Assembly: GCA_037974665.1 (NCBI GenBank)
Contig: CM075765.1
Span: 62,049,747-62,113,746 of the forward strand
Direction: 5' to 3'
DNA: 64,000 nt
Origin: Ehretia macrophylla
Taxonomy: Eukaryota; Streptophyta; Magnoliopsida; Boraginales; Ehretiaceae
Positions within the stretch are counted from its first letter, which is position 1, and each line of letters starts with the position of its first letter. Both the position numbers and the translations under genes were made by a program. Shown here piece after piece: positions 12,911 to 25,209 of this stretch. The notes under the pieces are model-generated. The model did no database searches, was not told where the DNA came from, and saw nothing but the letters and a program-made list of their open reading frames with translations.

Positions 12911-13678
12911 TTCCCCAGCTGAGACTAAAAGGATGAAAGTCATGATAGAAAAGCCAAGGAAAGTTCAATTACTTCTATTGGCTCGAAGCCTAGTTCTTCT
13001 AATCTATCCACTTACCGGCTTGCTTGTGACCTTACTAGAGGTAAAAGCGTAAGCGAAAGGGATTGCCTTGGTCTCATTACCGCACTTACAGCTATTGAAT
13101 CAGCAATACATGAATGTCCAAAATCAGCAAGATCCCCAACATTTATCGCAGGTGCCGCATTGAAGGACAGGTCCTCTACACGACTAATATATTTCCACTA
13201 AACTAGATCTGAGACCAGAAAGCCTAAACCTTCACTCAGTCTTAGAAAGTCGTCAACAATTGTTGGGTGAAGGCGATGTTACCAAAGAGGTGTTCTCAAT
13301 CGATAAAGTTTATCAAACCCCATAAAATTGGCATAGATCTGCTCTTGCGGTTTTGTCTTGTCCTTCCACTCTTGACCTACGGGCTTTCCTGCTTAATATA
13401 GCTCTTGGAGCTGCGTTAGTGTAAGGAAGCCAATCGGCTACAGTTGAATCTATGGGGAGAAGTAATCAGTCTTGTTCTTGATTGTCGCTACTACTATATA
13501 TATAAGGTTGGGATAACCCAGTTTTTGGGTCTTCTGCCACCAATAAGGAAAGGTAACTTAAAGTCCTCTGATGAAGCTCTTTTACAAAGAATCTTCTTTT
13601 CCTGATTGAGCTGAGGCCCTAATAGATCTCAGTTCTCTGTAATAAGAGTTGGTGATGACTTTGTCTGCCAAGTCGATT

Positions 13679-13723
13679 AAAAAGGTCCATACCCTTGAAT
13701 GTAATCTTTAGGGATATAAACCA
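13679..13723 (+). repeat. dispersed 45-bp repeat, copy 2
   Basis: Direct repeat of 12866-12910, about 0.8 kb away. Both end in AAACCA and differ at about four positions. Confidence 0.7.
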
Positions 13724-16700
13724 AAAGTCCTAAAAAAACTATTTTACCCTCTTCATCTTCACTCAAGGATAGCCCACTTTGAATTCAGTGAATGGACTAA
13801 AGGAATTGAAGGTACTTTCATGGGCTTATTCTGAGGCTTGTACTTCTCTCCTATTAGGCGTTGGGGTATAATCACTTTTTGATTGAGGATGCCCAGGCAC
13901 GAAACAGGGGAGCTCTCGCTAGAATTAGGAGCTTTATAGACTAAAGTAAGGAAAGCAGCCAAGATGTAGGGAAAGCCAAGGGTTCTATAGATATAGAGCA
14001 CCAACTAAAGCCGTGGTGTGCTAGGCTAAAGGCACAAAAAAAAGTCGATAATGTCGCTTAAAAGGGCCTGACAAAAGGCCCCAATTTGATCTCCAAGGCC
14101 AACTAGCTACCTGAAATAGAGTAGTGAAAAGGCATTTTTTCAAGTAGTAAAGCTTCCTGCTAAGCCAAGCACAAAGTTCCCTAGTTTGGGTCATTTCTTT
14201 CCTTACCCCTCATGCTAGGATAACTTATAATTCCTCGGGTAGACGTAATTGTCCCTTTCCTTACTCTCTACAGTGAATCAAAGTGGGTACTCTGAGTCTG
14301 AAGAAACCGTAATCCGTACCTTGAACAAAAGAGGAACGATAAAGTTATCCTAGCCTCGGTCTCTATTCCCTTTCGTCTGCTATTCTGACGCCTTCCTGCC
14401 TATACTTTTATGCTTGGCTGGAAGGAATGGACAGACAGTAAGAAATAAGGAATTCCAGCTCTTCCCTGCTCACTCTTGTCGGAGAATACCGGGTTATTTA
14501 AATCTTCCTATCAAACTATTCCTTCAAAGTCCTCCCATTACTTAGAGTTCTTGCCATTGGTTATCTTGTTGATTGTTCTATAAAAAAAAAAACCTTATTA
14601 ATATCCTTGTTCTATCAAACAAGCTTGTAAACACCTTTTTTCACCGCTGAGAATGGTTAATCAACTCGATCAAGCACGACGTCGGTGCAACTACTATATG
14701 ATGAATAAGTCCACCACATCCTCAAACGTTCGGGACCCATTCCCTTGGGTCCATTCACTCTTAGATTCAATGACAGATTGATCTCATTCTAACCTTTTGC
14801 AAGGCGCCACCATAAAGCGATAGCGAGACCTGAGTCGAACTAGGGCTGAAAGAACGTCTTTTTGTCCTGTTGAAAAAGCTTAGTAAATCGGTCTTCTGAA
14901 TTCCCTCTGCTTTTCCCTCCCCTACCTAGATCAGTGGATTCTCTTGATTCAGCTGGATTCGGCTCTGTATGAAGTGTCTACGGATTACTAAGCCGTGGAT
15001 CGAGATCTTAGGATCTAGCTAGATAAGACTTATTACACCTTGAAAAATGGCAGAGCGAGACCCTTTTCTAAGGAAATAGTTCTAGTCACTTTTAAAAAGG
15101 ATATTGCGAAGAGCATTATTGAGGTGATGCACGAAAGACTTGAATCACACAGATTATGCCTATCGTCGGCTATTGATGAAGATGGAGTCAATTTACTTAA
15201 CCAAAGCCATACTTGAGTGACTTAGGAAACGACTTTATCTTACATTTCTAACAAAGCTTCACTGCCCTCTCTATACCATAGGGGTATCAACGTTCATTCT
15301 ACCTTATGTATTGTAATTGTTAAGTTGACACTCTGGAATACACATTACTCTTATGTCCTGCATTTTTTCAATCGATGGATATAACTAAACTAAGATAGGT
15401 ACTTTTTGGAGAATTTATTTTTTTAGCTTGAATAATTGTGTAGCAAGGAGGTAGGCTTAGGGAAGAAGAAAGAGAAGATGTGGCTGCTTGAGAAGTTGTT
15501 GGGAGTTAGGAGGAATGCGCTCTTAAAGAAATGCCACTAGTAGTAATAAAGACGCTCAGCAATCATTCGAAAGTAAAGGACTTATGCTTTATTAAGACTA
15601 ACTTTCTTTTATTAAGCGGTAGGGAAATTCTTTTTTTCAGGAAGTCCAGACATGAATAAAGCAATGAAGGAAGTGTGGTGAATTCATTTAGATACCGAGT
15701 CTACTGCCCTAGACTACACGGATCAAACGAGAAAAAAGTAGCCAATTCTCTCCCTAAAGGGAGTTTTAGTTCTCTGAGGGTTAATATAAGACCTTTTTCG
15801 AGTCTTTTAGCTTGGCCAAAGTTCTCCTTTACATTCCGTGTAAACTCTTACAGTAGAAAGGGCTTTCTCCCTCAATCAAGGTTGTTCAGAAAGTGCTTAG
15901 GTTCGGTTAAATTCGGGATGGACGGCGCTGGCATGGATGAATTGCTTATAGTAAGGTAGAATTAATAAAGATTCTTTCTTCTAAGCTTGAAAAGCCGAAT
16001 ATCTCTTTTCTCTCCCGAATCAACTGCCTAAGGAAAGATGAAAAGCCTTGAATAGGCACTGGCATCTCCATCGAAGCTTTGGGACGAAGCTCTAGTGTAT
16101 GTTAACTCTTTTCTAGGGTTTGCTATTCCGATAAGAGAGTTAAGATAGTAAGCCTATGAAGAAGAGTGAATAGACGGATCGAACTCCAAGCGAGGTATAA
16201 AGAACCTTGCTATCGAGACCCTTTTAGACGACTTCATAACTATTAGTGTTGACCATTGATATCCCAGGTCACATTGCGTGCGGGATGTGTCGACCGGTAA
16301 TGCGAGGTCGTTTAGATCATCTTTCATTCACAAGGCTGTTCTGGAGAAAAGGGGATAGGAAAGAAGATTATAGACTAGTGTCCAGAGACAGAGTTCAGTC
16401 AAAATCCTTCCATCACATCGTATGGAGTGGAAGAAAAAAGGTTAAATATATACGTAAGTGTCGGTGCGGTCTTCAAAGTAAACCAAGTGTATCAATGCTG
16501 CTAAGGTCTTGTACCACCAATCATTCACTCACTTTCTTGCTTGTTGATGCAAGGAAGTTACATCTATGAGATATGCATCGAATACCCACTTCCCCTCAAC
16601 ACTGACTCTAACACCAAACCTCACTCACCTTGAACGCTTCGAAACTACCTTCATGCCCTTCCTTCTCTTTCGAATGAGAAGGTTTAAATATCATAAGAGA

Positions 16701-17444
16701 AGAAGAATTGACAAGAGCTTATTCAGTTATTCAGAAAGCTAGATCAAGAAAGCTGGGCCCAATAGAGCAATGCCTAAAGTAGACCGGTAATGTCTTGCAA
16801 AGCCGGTCACCGTACGCCTACGATCCTTTCGGACTATTGAGGATAGCTCTTTGATCTTCTGTGCGTGCTTTGCTTAACACATGAAATTGAAAGAATGTTC
16901 GATCATCAAACTAAGAATCACTAAAAGCGGCCATTCACGTCAGGGTCCGAAGGCTTTTACTTTCATCGAGATTGGGTTAGTGTTCCGTGTTCCTTAGTAC
17001 AAGATCAAAAAGAATGCATTGCATGAACATTGAGATGTCAAAGATAAAAGAAACGAGGAGAATAAGCGACGAGGAATCTATAACATAAAATAGTGAATGA
17101 AAAAGCGTGATAAGAATTCTCAACTCGAGATGTTAGAACTTCTAGTTACCTCTTTTACCCCTGCTTTCTAGACATACTAATTCAAATGAATCGAGAGGGC
17201 GGGGTGCTCCACCAATTCGAATATGGCTGGGTCAAGGCGGTTGCTCTGACTCTACTTCCTCTCAAAGAGAGCCGGCTTGAGTCCCCAAAAAAGGGGGATA
17301 GCCCCGATAAGGAAATGAGCTCTTCCTAGATTAGACTAGGAGACTCTCCATTGTTGGTTGGGAGGAGCTGCTGGTTCTGGATTCCTTTTTTTTTGGTATG
17401 CCACTGCACAAGCAAGGAGCGAAAGAACAAAGTGGTCTGCGGTG

Positions 17445-17772
17445 ATGTCAAAATTTGTACATATTTGTATGCATTTGGTGATCAGTCGACTAGTTTCTTT
17501 GATCCCACTCGGTGTTCCTTTTCCAATTGCTTCCAATAGTTCAACCTATCCAGAAAAATTGTCGGCCTACAAATGTGGTTTCGATCCTTCTGGTGATGCC
17601 AGAAGTCGTTTTGATATAAGATTTGATCTTGTTTCAATTTTATTTATTATTCTTGAATCGAAAGTAAACTTTTTCTTTCCTTGGGTAGTACCTCTTAACA
17701 AGATTGATCTGTTTGGATCTTGGTCCATGATGGCCTCTTTATTGATTTTGACGATTGGATCTCTCTATGAAT
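17445..17772 (+). pseudogene. nad3: nad3 (NADH dehydrogenase subunit 3), mitochondrial copy, C-terminus replaced
   Basis: Nad3 is a small membrane subunit of respiratory complex I encoded in plant mitochondria. From ATG 17445 (MSKFVHICMHLVIS) the reading keeps the family landmarks: GVPFPIASNSSTYPEKLSAY, CGFDPSGDARSRFDIRF, NKIDLFGSWSMMASLLILTI. Homology stops after LYE at about 17772. The usual end of the protein is replaced by an unrelated reading that runs into the LTR at 17896. Several substitutions fall in conserved spots (IRFDL where Tyr is usual, ILESKV in the acidic loop). The change at 17772 is either a mitochondrial chimera or a post-transfer break. I do not recognise 17773-17895. The rps12 gene that commonly follows nad3 is absent. 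Confidence 0.88.
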
Positions 17773-17895
17773 GTATCGATGGAAAAACTTTTAGGAACTT
17801 TCGCTTAAAAGTGTGGCTTCTCCTGAACAAACCCTTTTTTCGTTTCGGCATGTCTTTTTTTATTATTTCGAAAGCATCCCCCTTTTTTTTCATTG

Positions 17896-20800
17896 TGTGA
17901 TAACCCAAACCCGGCATGCATTTAATGGCATTTAATTGCATTTAATTAAGTGGCATCTTAAATGTTACCATTAAATTATGTGTTTATTTTAGTTAAACAT
18001 TCATTTGTAGCTTCATTTTCATATTTATGTTAATCGGTTTTATTTTCCTTGCATCTTAATATTCGGTTTTCAATTAAATGAAAAGTAGCTCCGAGCCGGA
18101 GTAAATTTTGAACTATGTTACTTTTTGAAATTTATATTTTCTTAAATTCTTTGAGATTTAATTGTTATTCTTTATTGTCGCAAAGTGCATAGCATATCGA
18201 GAGCAATAGTTAGGAAATGATTTCTAGTTCTCAGCAAATAGTGAAAACTAGTATTTAGTGTTTTAATTTTAGTGTTTTAGATGTTGTTGATTAGAAATAT
18301 AATTTCATTAGTTATCTTAACCTTAAAATGCCTAAAATAAGCTTATTTGACCAACTTTTAAGTGGTTTGACCAAGGCTTTGACCATTGAGCTTGTCATCT
18401 TTTATAATAGCACAATATAACACAAAATAAAATAAAAAGAAAGCTGAAAAACAGAATGGCTATGGCCGAAAATAGAAGGAGAGAAAAAAAAGAAATTTCA
18501 ACTTCCAAACTTCAAATCTTCGCGTGAGCTTGCACGGGATGGTTTCCGAGGTATCCAGCGTGGTTTTCCTAGCGTCTAGGAGCGTCTAAGGTGAGGGTTT
18601 CATCGTTATTTGCGCATTTGAAATTATTGTATCTAAACTTTAATTTTTGTGATTTAACCGTAGGTTGTTATTTTATCTGTTTCGTTGCTTAAAGAATGTT
18701 CCCTAGCAATCGTAGAACATGTATTTATAGCTTTTTAGCTTTTTCTGTGGTTGAATAACGAAATTGCAATTTAAATTGATAATTGAATAGTAAACCCCCG
18801 TTTCGATGAAGTTGCTCCGTTATGCATTCTGTTGATGTAGAAAGGTGCTAGATATGCTAGAATGCCTGAATGTGTGGTTTAATTGGATTGTGTAATGAAA
18901 AAACAGAGAAAAATGGCTTAGTAAAAGTTGGGGTCGGTTAGGTCGAGGTTGGCATTTTATCATTTTGTGTGATGACACTGTCTCAGGAGGCCATGGAAGC
19001 ACTTTTGGTACGGTTATGGTGTTGGTTGGGTGTTTGGTTAGGGTAGCGGTAGTTCAAATGAGCAAAGGGAGAAATCGGGGCTTTGCGTGAATTCTAGGAT
19101 TAAGTAGGGTTTCAGAATCTTTAGACGTGCCTTATAGTGAGCTAGGAGGATTGGTGAAGTCGGTTTCCAAAACTCGTGGCTCGTTTGAAAGTAGTAGCGT
19201 TTGGAAAGTTGGGGTCATTTTGTGATTTTGTGTGTGTTCATAGTAAAATGCCTATAGAATGCTTAATAATGCTTGTTATGCTTGTTAAAGTTGATTATGA
19301 TTGAATTTGTATATCAATTGTTGATAATGTTTGTTAGTGTTGTTCTTGTTACTTTATTGATTATAAATGCTTGTTATCTCGTTTATCGCCACTAATCTGT
19401 ATTGTTGTGTTATCGCCCGTTTATTGCTTGTATCTTGTATTGCATTGCATAGTGTCAGGCACGTGAGTGATAGGCCTCCCTGGGTAGCTTTGGGTTGCCA
19501 GTGTTGGTTGCTCTAGCTCCGTGTCCTATTCCCTTTCTCGCTTGGGTTGCCGTCCAGGGAGTTTTGGGTCGTAGAATTGACAAAGTATGTGTGAAGTACT
19601 CTAACGGAAGTTATAAGGTGGGTGAGCTGGCACGTCATCGTTAAAGTCATCGAAATCGTGATCGGTACATTACTTGCTCGAGTGAACCATAGCCTTCAAA
19701 GTGTGGTATAGCTTTGAATGGTTGTGTTAATGCTTTCTTAATTGTTTATTGTATTGTCGTTTACATTGAATGTTTTCTTATTGATTAAATTGCTTAACTG
19801 TACCTATTTGCATTGCACGATCTTCTTTCTATCCACCTCAATATGTGTCTCGCCCTCACTGAGTATACGTGTTGTTTATACTCACTCCTCACCACCACAT
19901 TTCAGGAAATGCCATGTTAGCTGGAAAGTTCGTGATTATGTGAAAGTTTGTGCTTGAAGAGTTGTGTTGCGTGCTATGTGGCTTGAGTTGTCGAAGTGGC
20001 AAAGATGTATGCTTTTATGTATTATATGTATTTAATATGAAAATAATGTAATTTAAGTTTTACTAGATTCTTGAAGTGATTGGAAAAGCTAGCTTATGTA
20101 TTTAGTTAATATAGTTTAAATTCAATGCATGTTTGTAATGTCCAAAGGAAAATAGTTAGAATGGTTTGATAGTCTAACTTATGAAATAGGTTAGTATGGT
20201 TTAATTGTCAAGCATGAATGTACTTGTAAAAGATATGAAGAGGCAGGTTAGTCTGTAAACTAGAAATGTATATTTGCTTGTTGAGAACAAGGCTCGGATA
20301 ACCTTGAGGTGGTTGAATGTTTGGACATGGTATTTGTAATACCCGAGCCCGGAATGTGAAATTTTCTTGTTTATTATTCTGAAAATTATATTTTCTTAAG
20401 TTCTTTGAAATCAAATTGTTGGTTCTTTATTATCGAAAGGTGCATTGCATTTCAAGAGCGATAGTTAGAGGGTGTCTTCTAGTCCTCAACAAATAGTGAA
20501 ACAAGTATTTTGGTGCCTTAAATTTAATATTTTATTTGTTGTTAGCTAGAATTAATTTGGTGATGGTTGTTATAGCTTTAAAATGCATAAAATAGGCCAA
20601 TTTGACCAATTTTTAAGTTAGTTGACCAAGCTTGACCATTTGACCAAAGGCTTGTCATCTTATTTAGCTTAAAACATTGCAAAATAAAAAACAAGCTGAA
20701 AAACAGTTGAGCAGGCCAAAACCATGAGGAAAGAAAAAAAAAACATTTTCAATCTTCAAACTTCAAATTTTCACGTGAGCTTGCACGGGGTTGTTTCCGA

Positions 20801-22791
20801 GGCATCCAACGAGGTTTTCCTAGCGACTAGGAGTGTCTAAGGTGAGGGAAGCACGTTATTTGCGCATTTGAATATCATGTATATCAACTTTATGATTTTT
20901 GGGTTTTATCTGTAGTTTGTTGTTTTAATTGTTTTTATGCTTAAAGAATGTTCCTTGACAATTGTAGAACATGTATTTATAGCTTTTTAACATTTTCTGC
21001 AGTTGAATATTGAGATTGCAATTTAAATTGTTAGTTGAATAGTAAATTGTGAATAGTAAAACCTTGATTCGATGAAGTTGCTCCGTTATGTGTTCTGTTG
21101 ATGTGAAAAGATGCTAGATATGCTAGAATGCCTAAATGCATGGTTTGTTTGGATTGTGTAATGGAGAAACGAGGAAAAACGTCTTGGTAAAAGTCGGGGT
21201 CGTTTAGGTCGAGTTTAGCGTTTCCTCATTTTGCGTGATGTCATTGTCTCGGGAGGCCATAGAAGCACTTTTGGTGTGGTTATGGCGTTGGTTGGGTGTT
21301 TGGTTAGGGTAGTTGTAGTTCAAACGAGCAAAGGGGAAAATCGGGGCTTTGCGTGAATTCTAGGGTAAAGTAGGGTTTCAGGGTCTTTAGACGTGCCTTG
21401 TGGTGACCTAGGAGGATTGGTGAAGTCGGTTTCTAGAACTCGTGGCTCGTTTGAAAGTAGTAGCATTTGGATAGTCAGGGTCATTTTGTGATTTTGTTTG
21501 TTTTCTTAATGTTATGTCTATAGAATGCTTAATATTGCTTGATATGCTTGTTAGAGTTGATTCTGATTGAAATGTGTATAAACTATTGCTATTGCGTGCG
21601 AGAGTAACCTACTTTGTTATTGTCCCACGTGTGGCTCTATTGCTTGATTTCTCGATTGTTGCATTGCATATTGTATTGCATTCATAGAGTCAGAGGCGGT
21701 GTGATGGGCTTCTCTGGGTAGCCTCGGGTTGCCAATGTTGGTTGTCCTAGCTCCGTGTCCTATTCCCTTTCTCGCTTGGGTTGCCTTCCAGGGAGATTTG
21801 GGTCGTAGAATTGAGGGGTACTTCCGGGGTATTCCAAATTGAAGTTATAAGGTGGTTTGGCCCGGCGCGTCGTCATCGAATTCGTGATTGAAAGTTGCTC
21901 GTGGAAAGTGAATCGTATCCTTTGAATGAGTGTTTATAGTTTTAATGCTTGTCTTGTTTATTGTTGGCTTTGTTTGTATCTCTATATAATAATCGAATGA
22001 ATTACTTGACTATTTGCATTGCATTATCCTCTCATCTCCTTCCTTGACACCAATAACCCTCGTTGAGCAATAGTTTTTGGTCTTTCCTTTCTATACCATA
22101 TTTTTACAGGAGTAGTTGAAGCGGACCCTATTAAGGTAATTGAGGAGGAGGAACAAGTGGAGGTGTTTCCTTGATAGCACTTCTTTGCTTAGCTGGTGGT
22201 TGGTTGCCAAACTTTTGTGCGGGCCATGCTTGATGTATTTAATGCTTGGTTGACGCTTCATTTTGAGGCTTCTAGCCTTGTATGCAGTTTCTATTTTGAG
22301 GCCTTTAAGGACTTATGTTGTAAAAGTTGAAAGAATGTGAAGTTGTAAAGATATACTCTTATGGCTAGTAAAGAATTGCATACTAATGGTTTAACTGTTT
22401 AGTGGCACGAATACTTGTGTAGTATGCATGACATTTTTTTTTTGGTTTGCAAAGTTGTTAATGAGAAGATGTATATTTTCTAAAAGAAAGTTGTCTTGAT
22501 TCAAATGTTTATATGGCTTTCGCAAGTATTATGTTGATTTGAGGGTTTTCGGATCGTCCACGGTACAGAGAAGACTCCGTCCGTGTAACGGGTCCGGGCT
22601 TGGCCTTTTGCAGGGTCGGGTCGGGGCGTGACAGTATTGGTCCACTTATATGTTGTCGCAGGTTTGCTTTTTGCCTAGAAACAGGAGAGACTCCGTCCGT
22701 TTTCCCTAAAAATTATGCCCGGGTTTGGATTTGGGTTGTGATTAGATTGATTGATAGAACTCCCAGTCTCGAGAGGGATCGGGGTGTTACA
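17896..22791 (+). repeat. 5' LTR of R2a (family 2), interrupted
   Basis: Begins TGTGATAACCC and ends CGGGGTGTTACA. Without the nested solo LTR it is about 2.59 kb. The splice-like donor is at 18591 (CTAAG|GTGAGG) and the acceptor at 19905 (CACATTTCAG|G). TATA-like TTATAATA lies near 18410. A GAGACTCCGTCCGT box is at about 22687, some 100 bp before the LTR end. Confidence 0.9.
20335..22633 (+). repeat. family-4 solo LTR nested in R2a 5' LTR
   Basis: Runs from TGTAATACCCGAGCCCGG to GGGGCGTGACA, 2299 bp, flanked by the TSD GTATT (20330-20334 and 22634-22638). The uninterrupted R2a 3' LTR near 36951 (GGACATGGTATTGGTCC) shows the empty site. The splice-like donor is at 20842 (CTAAG|GTGAGG) and the acceptor at 22109 (TTTTTACAG|G). 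A micro-ORF with an EEEE run follows and ends VEVFP-stop. Its ends are intermediate between families 2 and 3. Confidence 0.92.
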
Positions 22792-23304
22792 GGTGGTATC
22801 AGAGCTTGTTTAGCTCATAAGCTGGGACAAGGTCCTCGATCTGGTGGGTAGTGATCCTTGAATATTTGCTTGTTAAGTGTGTCTTGAAAGTGTATGCTTG
22901 TATGTGAGATTGTCTGTCTTGACTTGAATGTGTGCTCCTATGTGATATAGTTATGTGTTATGTGTTAATTGTGTGCTAAGTGAAGTGAAACGCTTAGTTG
23001 TGCATTGAATTGACCTATTGAATTGGTATCATGAATCGAATCGACCTCGTGGATTGTTATTTGCATGAAGTATTACTTGTAATGTGTGTATAGAATGTCT
23101 TGAATTGGTTATGCCGTCATTTGAATTGATTATGTTATGCTTGACTTGATTGTCGTGCTTGAGTGACTTTGTTGAATAAACTGATTTATAAACTTGCTTG
23201 CATAATAGTTTAAGGCATGTGTATAAATGTGATATCTTGGCATTCATACATGTTCCGTTGGAAATGGTAAGTAAGTCCTCTTTCTCCCCTGAAGAAAGTG
23301 GTTC
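22792..23304 (+). other. R2a leader with primer binding site
   Basis: TGGTATCAGAGC at 22794-22805 lies two bases inside the LTR. The rest is untranslated leader rich in TTGAATTG-type strings, with no ORF on the + strand. The same leader occurs at 45480-45590 plus 48055-48450 in R2b. That match shows the pre-insertion site of the solo LTR found there. Confidence 0.88.
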
Positions 23305-23878
23305 TGTGACGCCCGGGTTTTAGCCATGCATTTAATTACTGTTGCATCCCTTGTTTGCGCATTTACTTCTATGCCTTATTAACTGACTTTGTGACTACTA
23401 TTCACTCCGTTTTTAAACTACTTTCTATTAGTTAATTAGCATTTTTATTAAATCATATTAATTGTAAAAGTAGTAGGAAAAATGTGCATTTGAGCTTAAG
23501 GCGTTAGGAAGGCTCGTTTAGAAAATGACTTTAGTAGTTGAATGAATAGTGTTACGTAACTAACTTAGGTAATTAATTAGCTAGCATATATTTTACTATC
23601 TAATCTCGTTTTAAAGCTTACTACGCACATTTTATTAGATCAATTAAGCACCCAAATGACCCCACCTCAACTCAACCCCTTATTATATCACTTAAACTCA
23701 CACAATGCAAAAGAAAAAAATAAAATAAAAAGCTGGAAAAGCAGGAGCCAAACCCGACAGCAGCTAGAGGAGAAAAGAGAGAGATTTTGCTCACCAAGCC
23801 TCCAATCCAAGCCTCTCCAAGCCTTGAGCAACTAGTGTAGGGTGTTTGCAAGGTTCCTAGGTGCTCCTACGCGTAGTG

Positions 23879-25209
23879 GTGAGGGATTTCATGACTTGTT
23901 TTTGCATTTTTAAATAGTTGCTCATTTATTGATTTGTTGAAAATATGATTATATGCCATTATATTTGTTATCTATGCTAATATACTATCTATATGAATGC
24001 TAGAGAACACTTTTGAATCGTCGTTTCGCAATTTAAACGGTTAGAATCGTTAGTTTGATTTTTAGGATGAATAGTGACATTTTTCTAGGGTTTTGTGTAA
24101 TTCCTCGAATTGGCTTGAATTAATGCTTCTAATTGATGCCTTAGGTACTAGTGAAGATAATTAAATAGCCCCGTACACTTGCATTGCCCTTAAATCGCCT
24201 AAAAATGGAAAATAGCCGACTTTAAGTTGGGGCTTTCGGGGTTAATGCGAATTTGGGTGGATTCGGGCTTCAATTCTAGTATCCTTAGGCTACCTAGGTG
24301 CTATAGATGCCTTGATATCCCTTGTTTGAAGCCCGGACAATGTAGGTATAGTTTAAAGCCAAAAGGGGGAAATTGGGGCTTTCGGGGTAAACGCGGGTAT
24401 TTGAACGAGTTAGAGGGTTGAGAGGGTACCTTGAGGGTTAGTTAGGAGGTTGGGAGGGTTTCCTTTGAAAATGAAATCATTAACTTTGGTTTAGAAGAGA
24501 AATAGTTCGAAAAACAAAGGGGTTTAGGTGCAATTTAAGTTGTCTCACACTTCTAAACCCATGTCAGGACTTCTTAAGTGTTTATATATGATTTTAAATT
24601 GATTTGGAGCTTTTGGAATGATTCTATGCTTATATGGTATAAGTTCATTTGTAAACTGCTTATTAGCTTATATCTTTGCTTCTATCCTAATTGCAACGAG
24701 GTCAACCTACTTTGTTGATCCTCATATGTGTTAATGCTTATATTATTGTTATTAACTTGCCATCGTTGAGTGCATTGCATAGTGGTTGCGCAACCATAGT
24801 GTCGGGGCGGATGTGTTGAATATCGGCTGGGCGGCAGAGGGCTTGCCGGTGGATATTCAAACTCCGTGCCCTATTCCCTCATTCGCCTGGTCCGGAGATT
24901 GCCAGGGGATGTTGGGTCGTAGGATTCGGGGTACATCCGGAGTACACCCACTGGAGTGATTGGGGTTATGCCGGCTTATCGTAATCGTGCTCGTGGTTCG
25001 TGGATCGTGATTGAAGACCAGTGAAGATTGGTGTATAGGGGATTGTTGAAATGTATCCTTTTAATTGTGTGGTTATTTAAGTTATCATTGTTTCTTAAAT
25101 TGTTAAAGTGCTATTGTTGTGTAATTGTATTATCTGTTGCATTGCACGCCCCGGGACTATATCCCTCACTGGGCAACAGTGGTTGCTCATACCTCGATAT
25201 CTGTTTCAG
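23879..25209 (+). promoter_or_regulatory. putative leader intron inside element 3 LTR
   Basis: The donor AGTG|GTGAGG and acceptor CTGTTTCAG|GAG enclose 1331 nt. The 3' LTR keeps both at 31416 and 32747. Sites at equivalent positions, 1.17-1.34 kb apart, occur in the other LTR families here: 18591-19905, 20842-22109, 35222-36527, 43635-44965, 50586-51900, 57260-58570, and on the minus strand 4437-3268, 6857-5672, 47283-46095 and 55008-53669. The region after the acceptor is purine-rich, as in splicing enhancers. Splicing is inferred and not shown by the sequence. Confidence 0.5.

Larger units (their letters stand above)
7991..17300. other. mitochondrial-like spacer DNA (NUMT), no gene recognised
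   Basis: About 9.3 kb of moderate GC content, unlike the AT-rich retroelements. It is rich in GAAAG/CTTTC-type strings and free of long ORFs, which is typical of plant mitochondrial intergenic DNA. It leads directly into nad3. Short ORFs (for example at 12849, 15675 and 16246) show no domain I recognise. I looked for tRNA T-arms and rRNA blocks and found none I would defend. The mitochondrial origin of the whole stretch is inferred from its position and character. Confidence 0.55.

Noticed and set aside
15675-16569. Two ORFs of about 100 codons in the NUMT (15675-15959 and 16246-16569)
   Set aside because: No recognisable domain, no protein-like conservation that I can test, and length within chance for this GC content. 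Left as spacer.
7552-17895. The window might be a plant mitochondrial genome
   Set aside because: nad3 and nad6 are broken and lie among full-length LTR elements with 5-bp TSDs and two rounds of nesting. That is nuclear behaviour. Only the segments at 7552-17895, 37113-37923 and 61987 to about 63480 look organellar.
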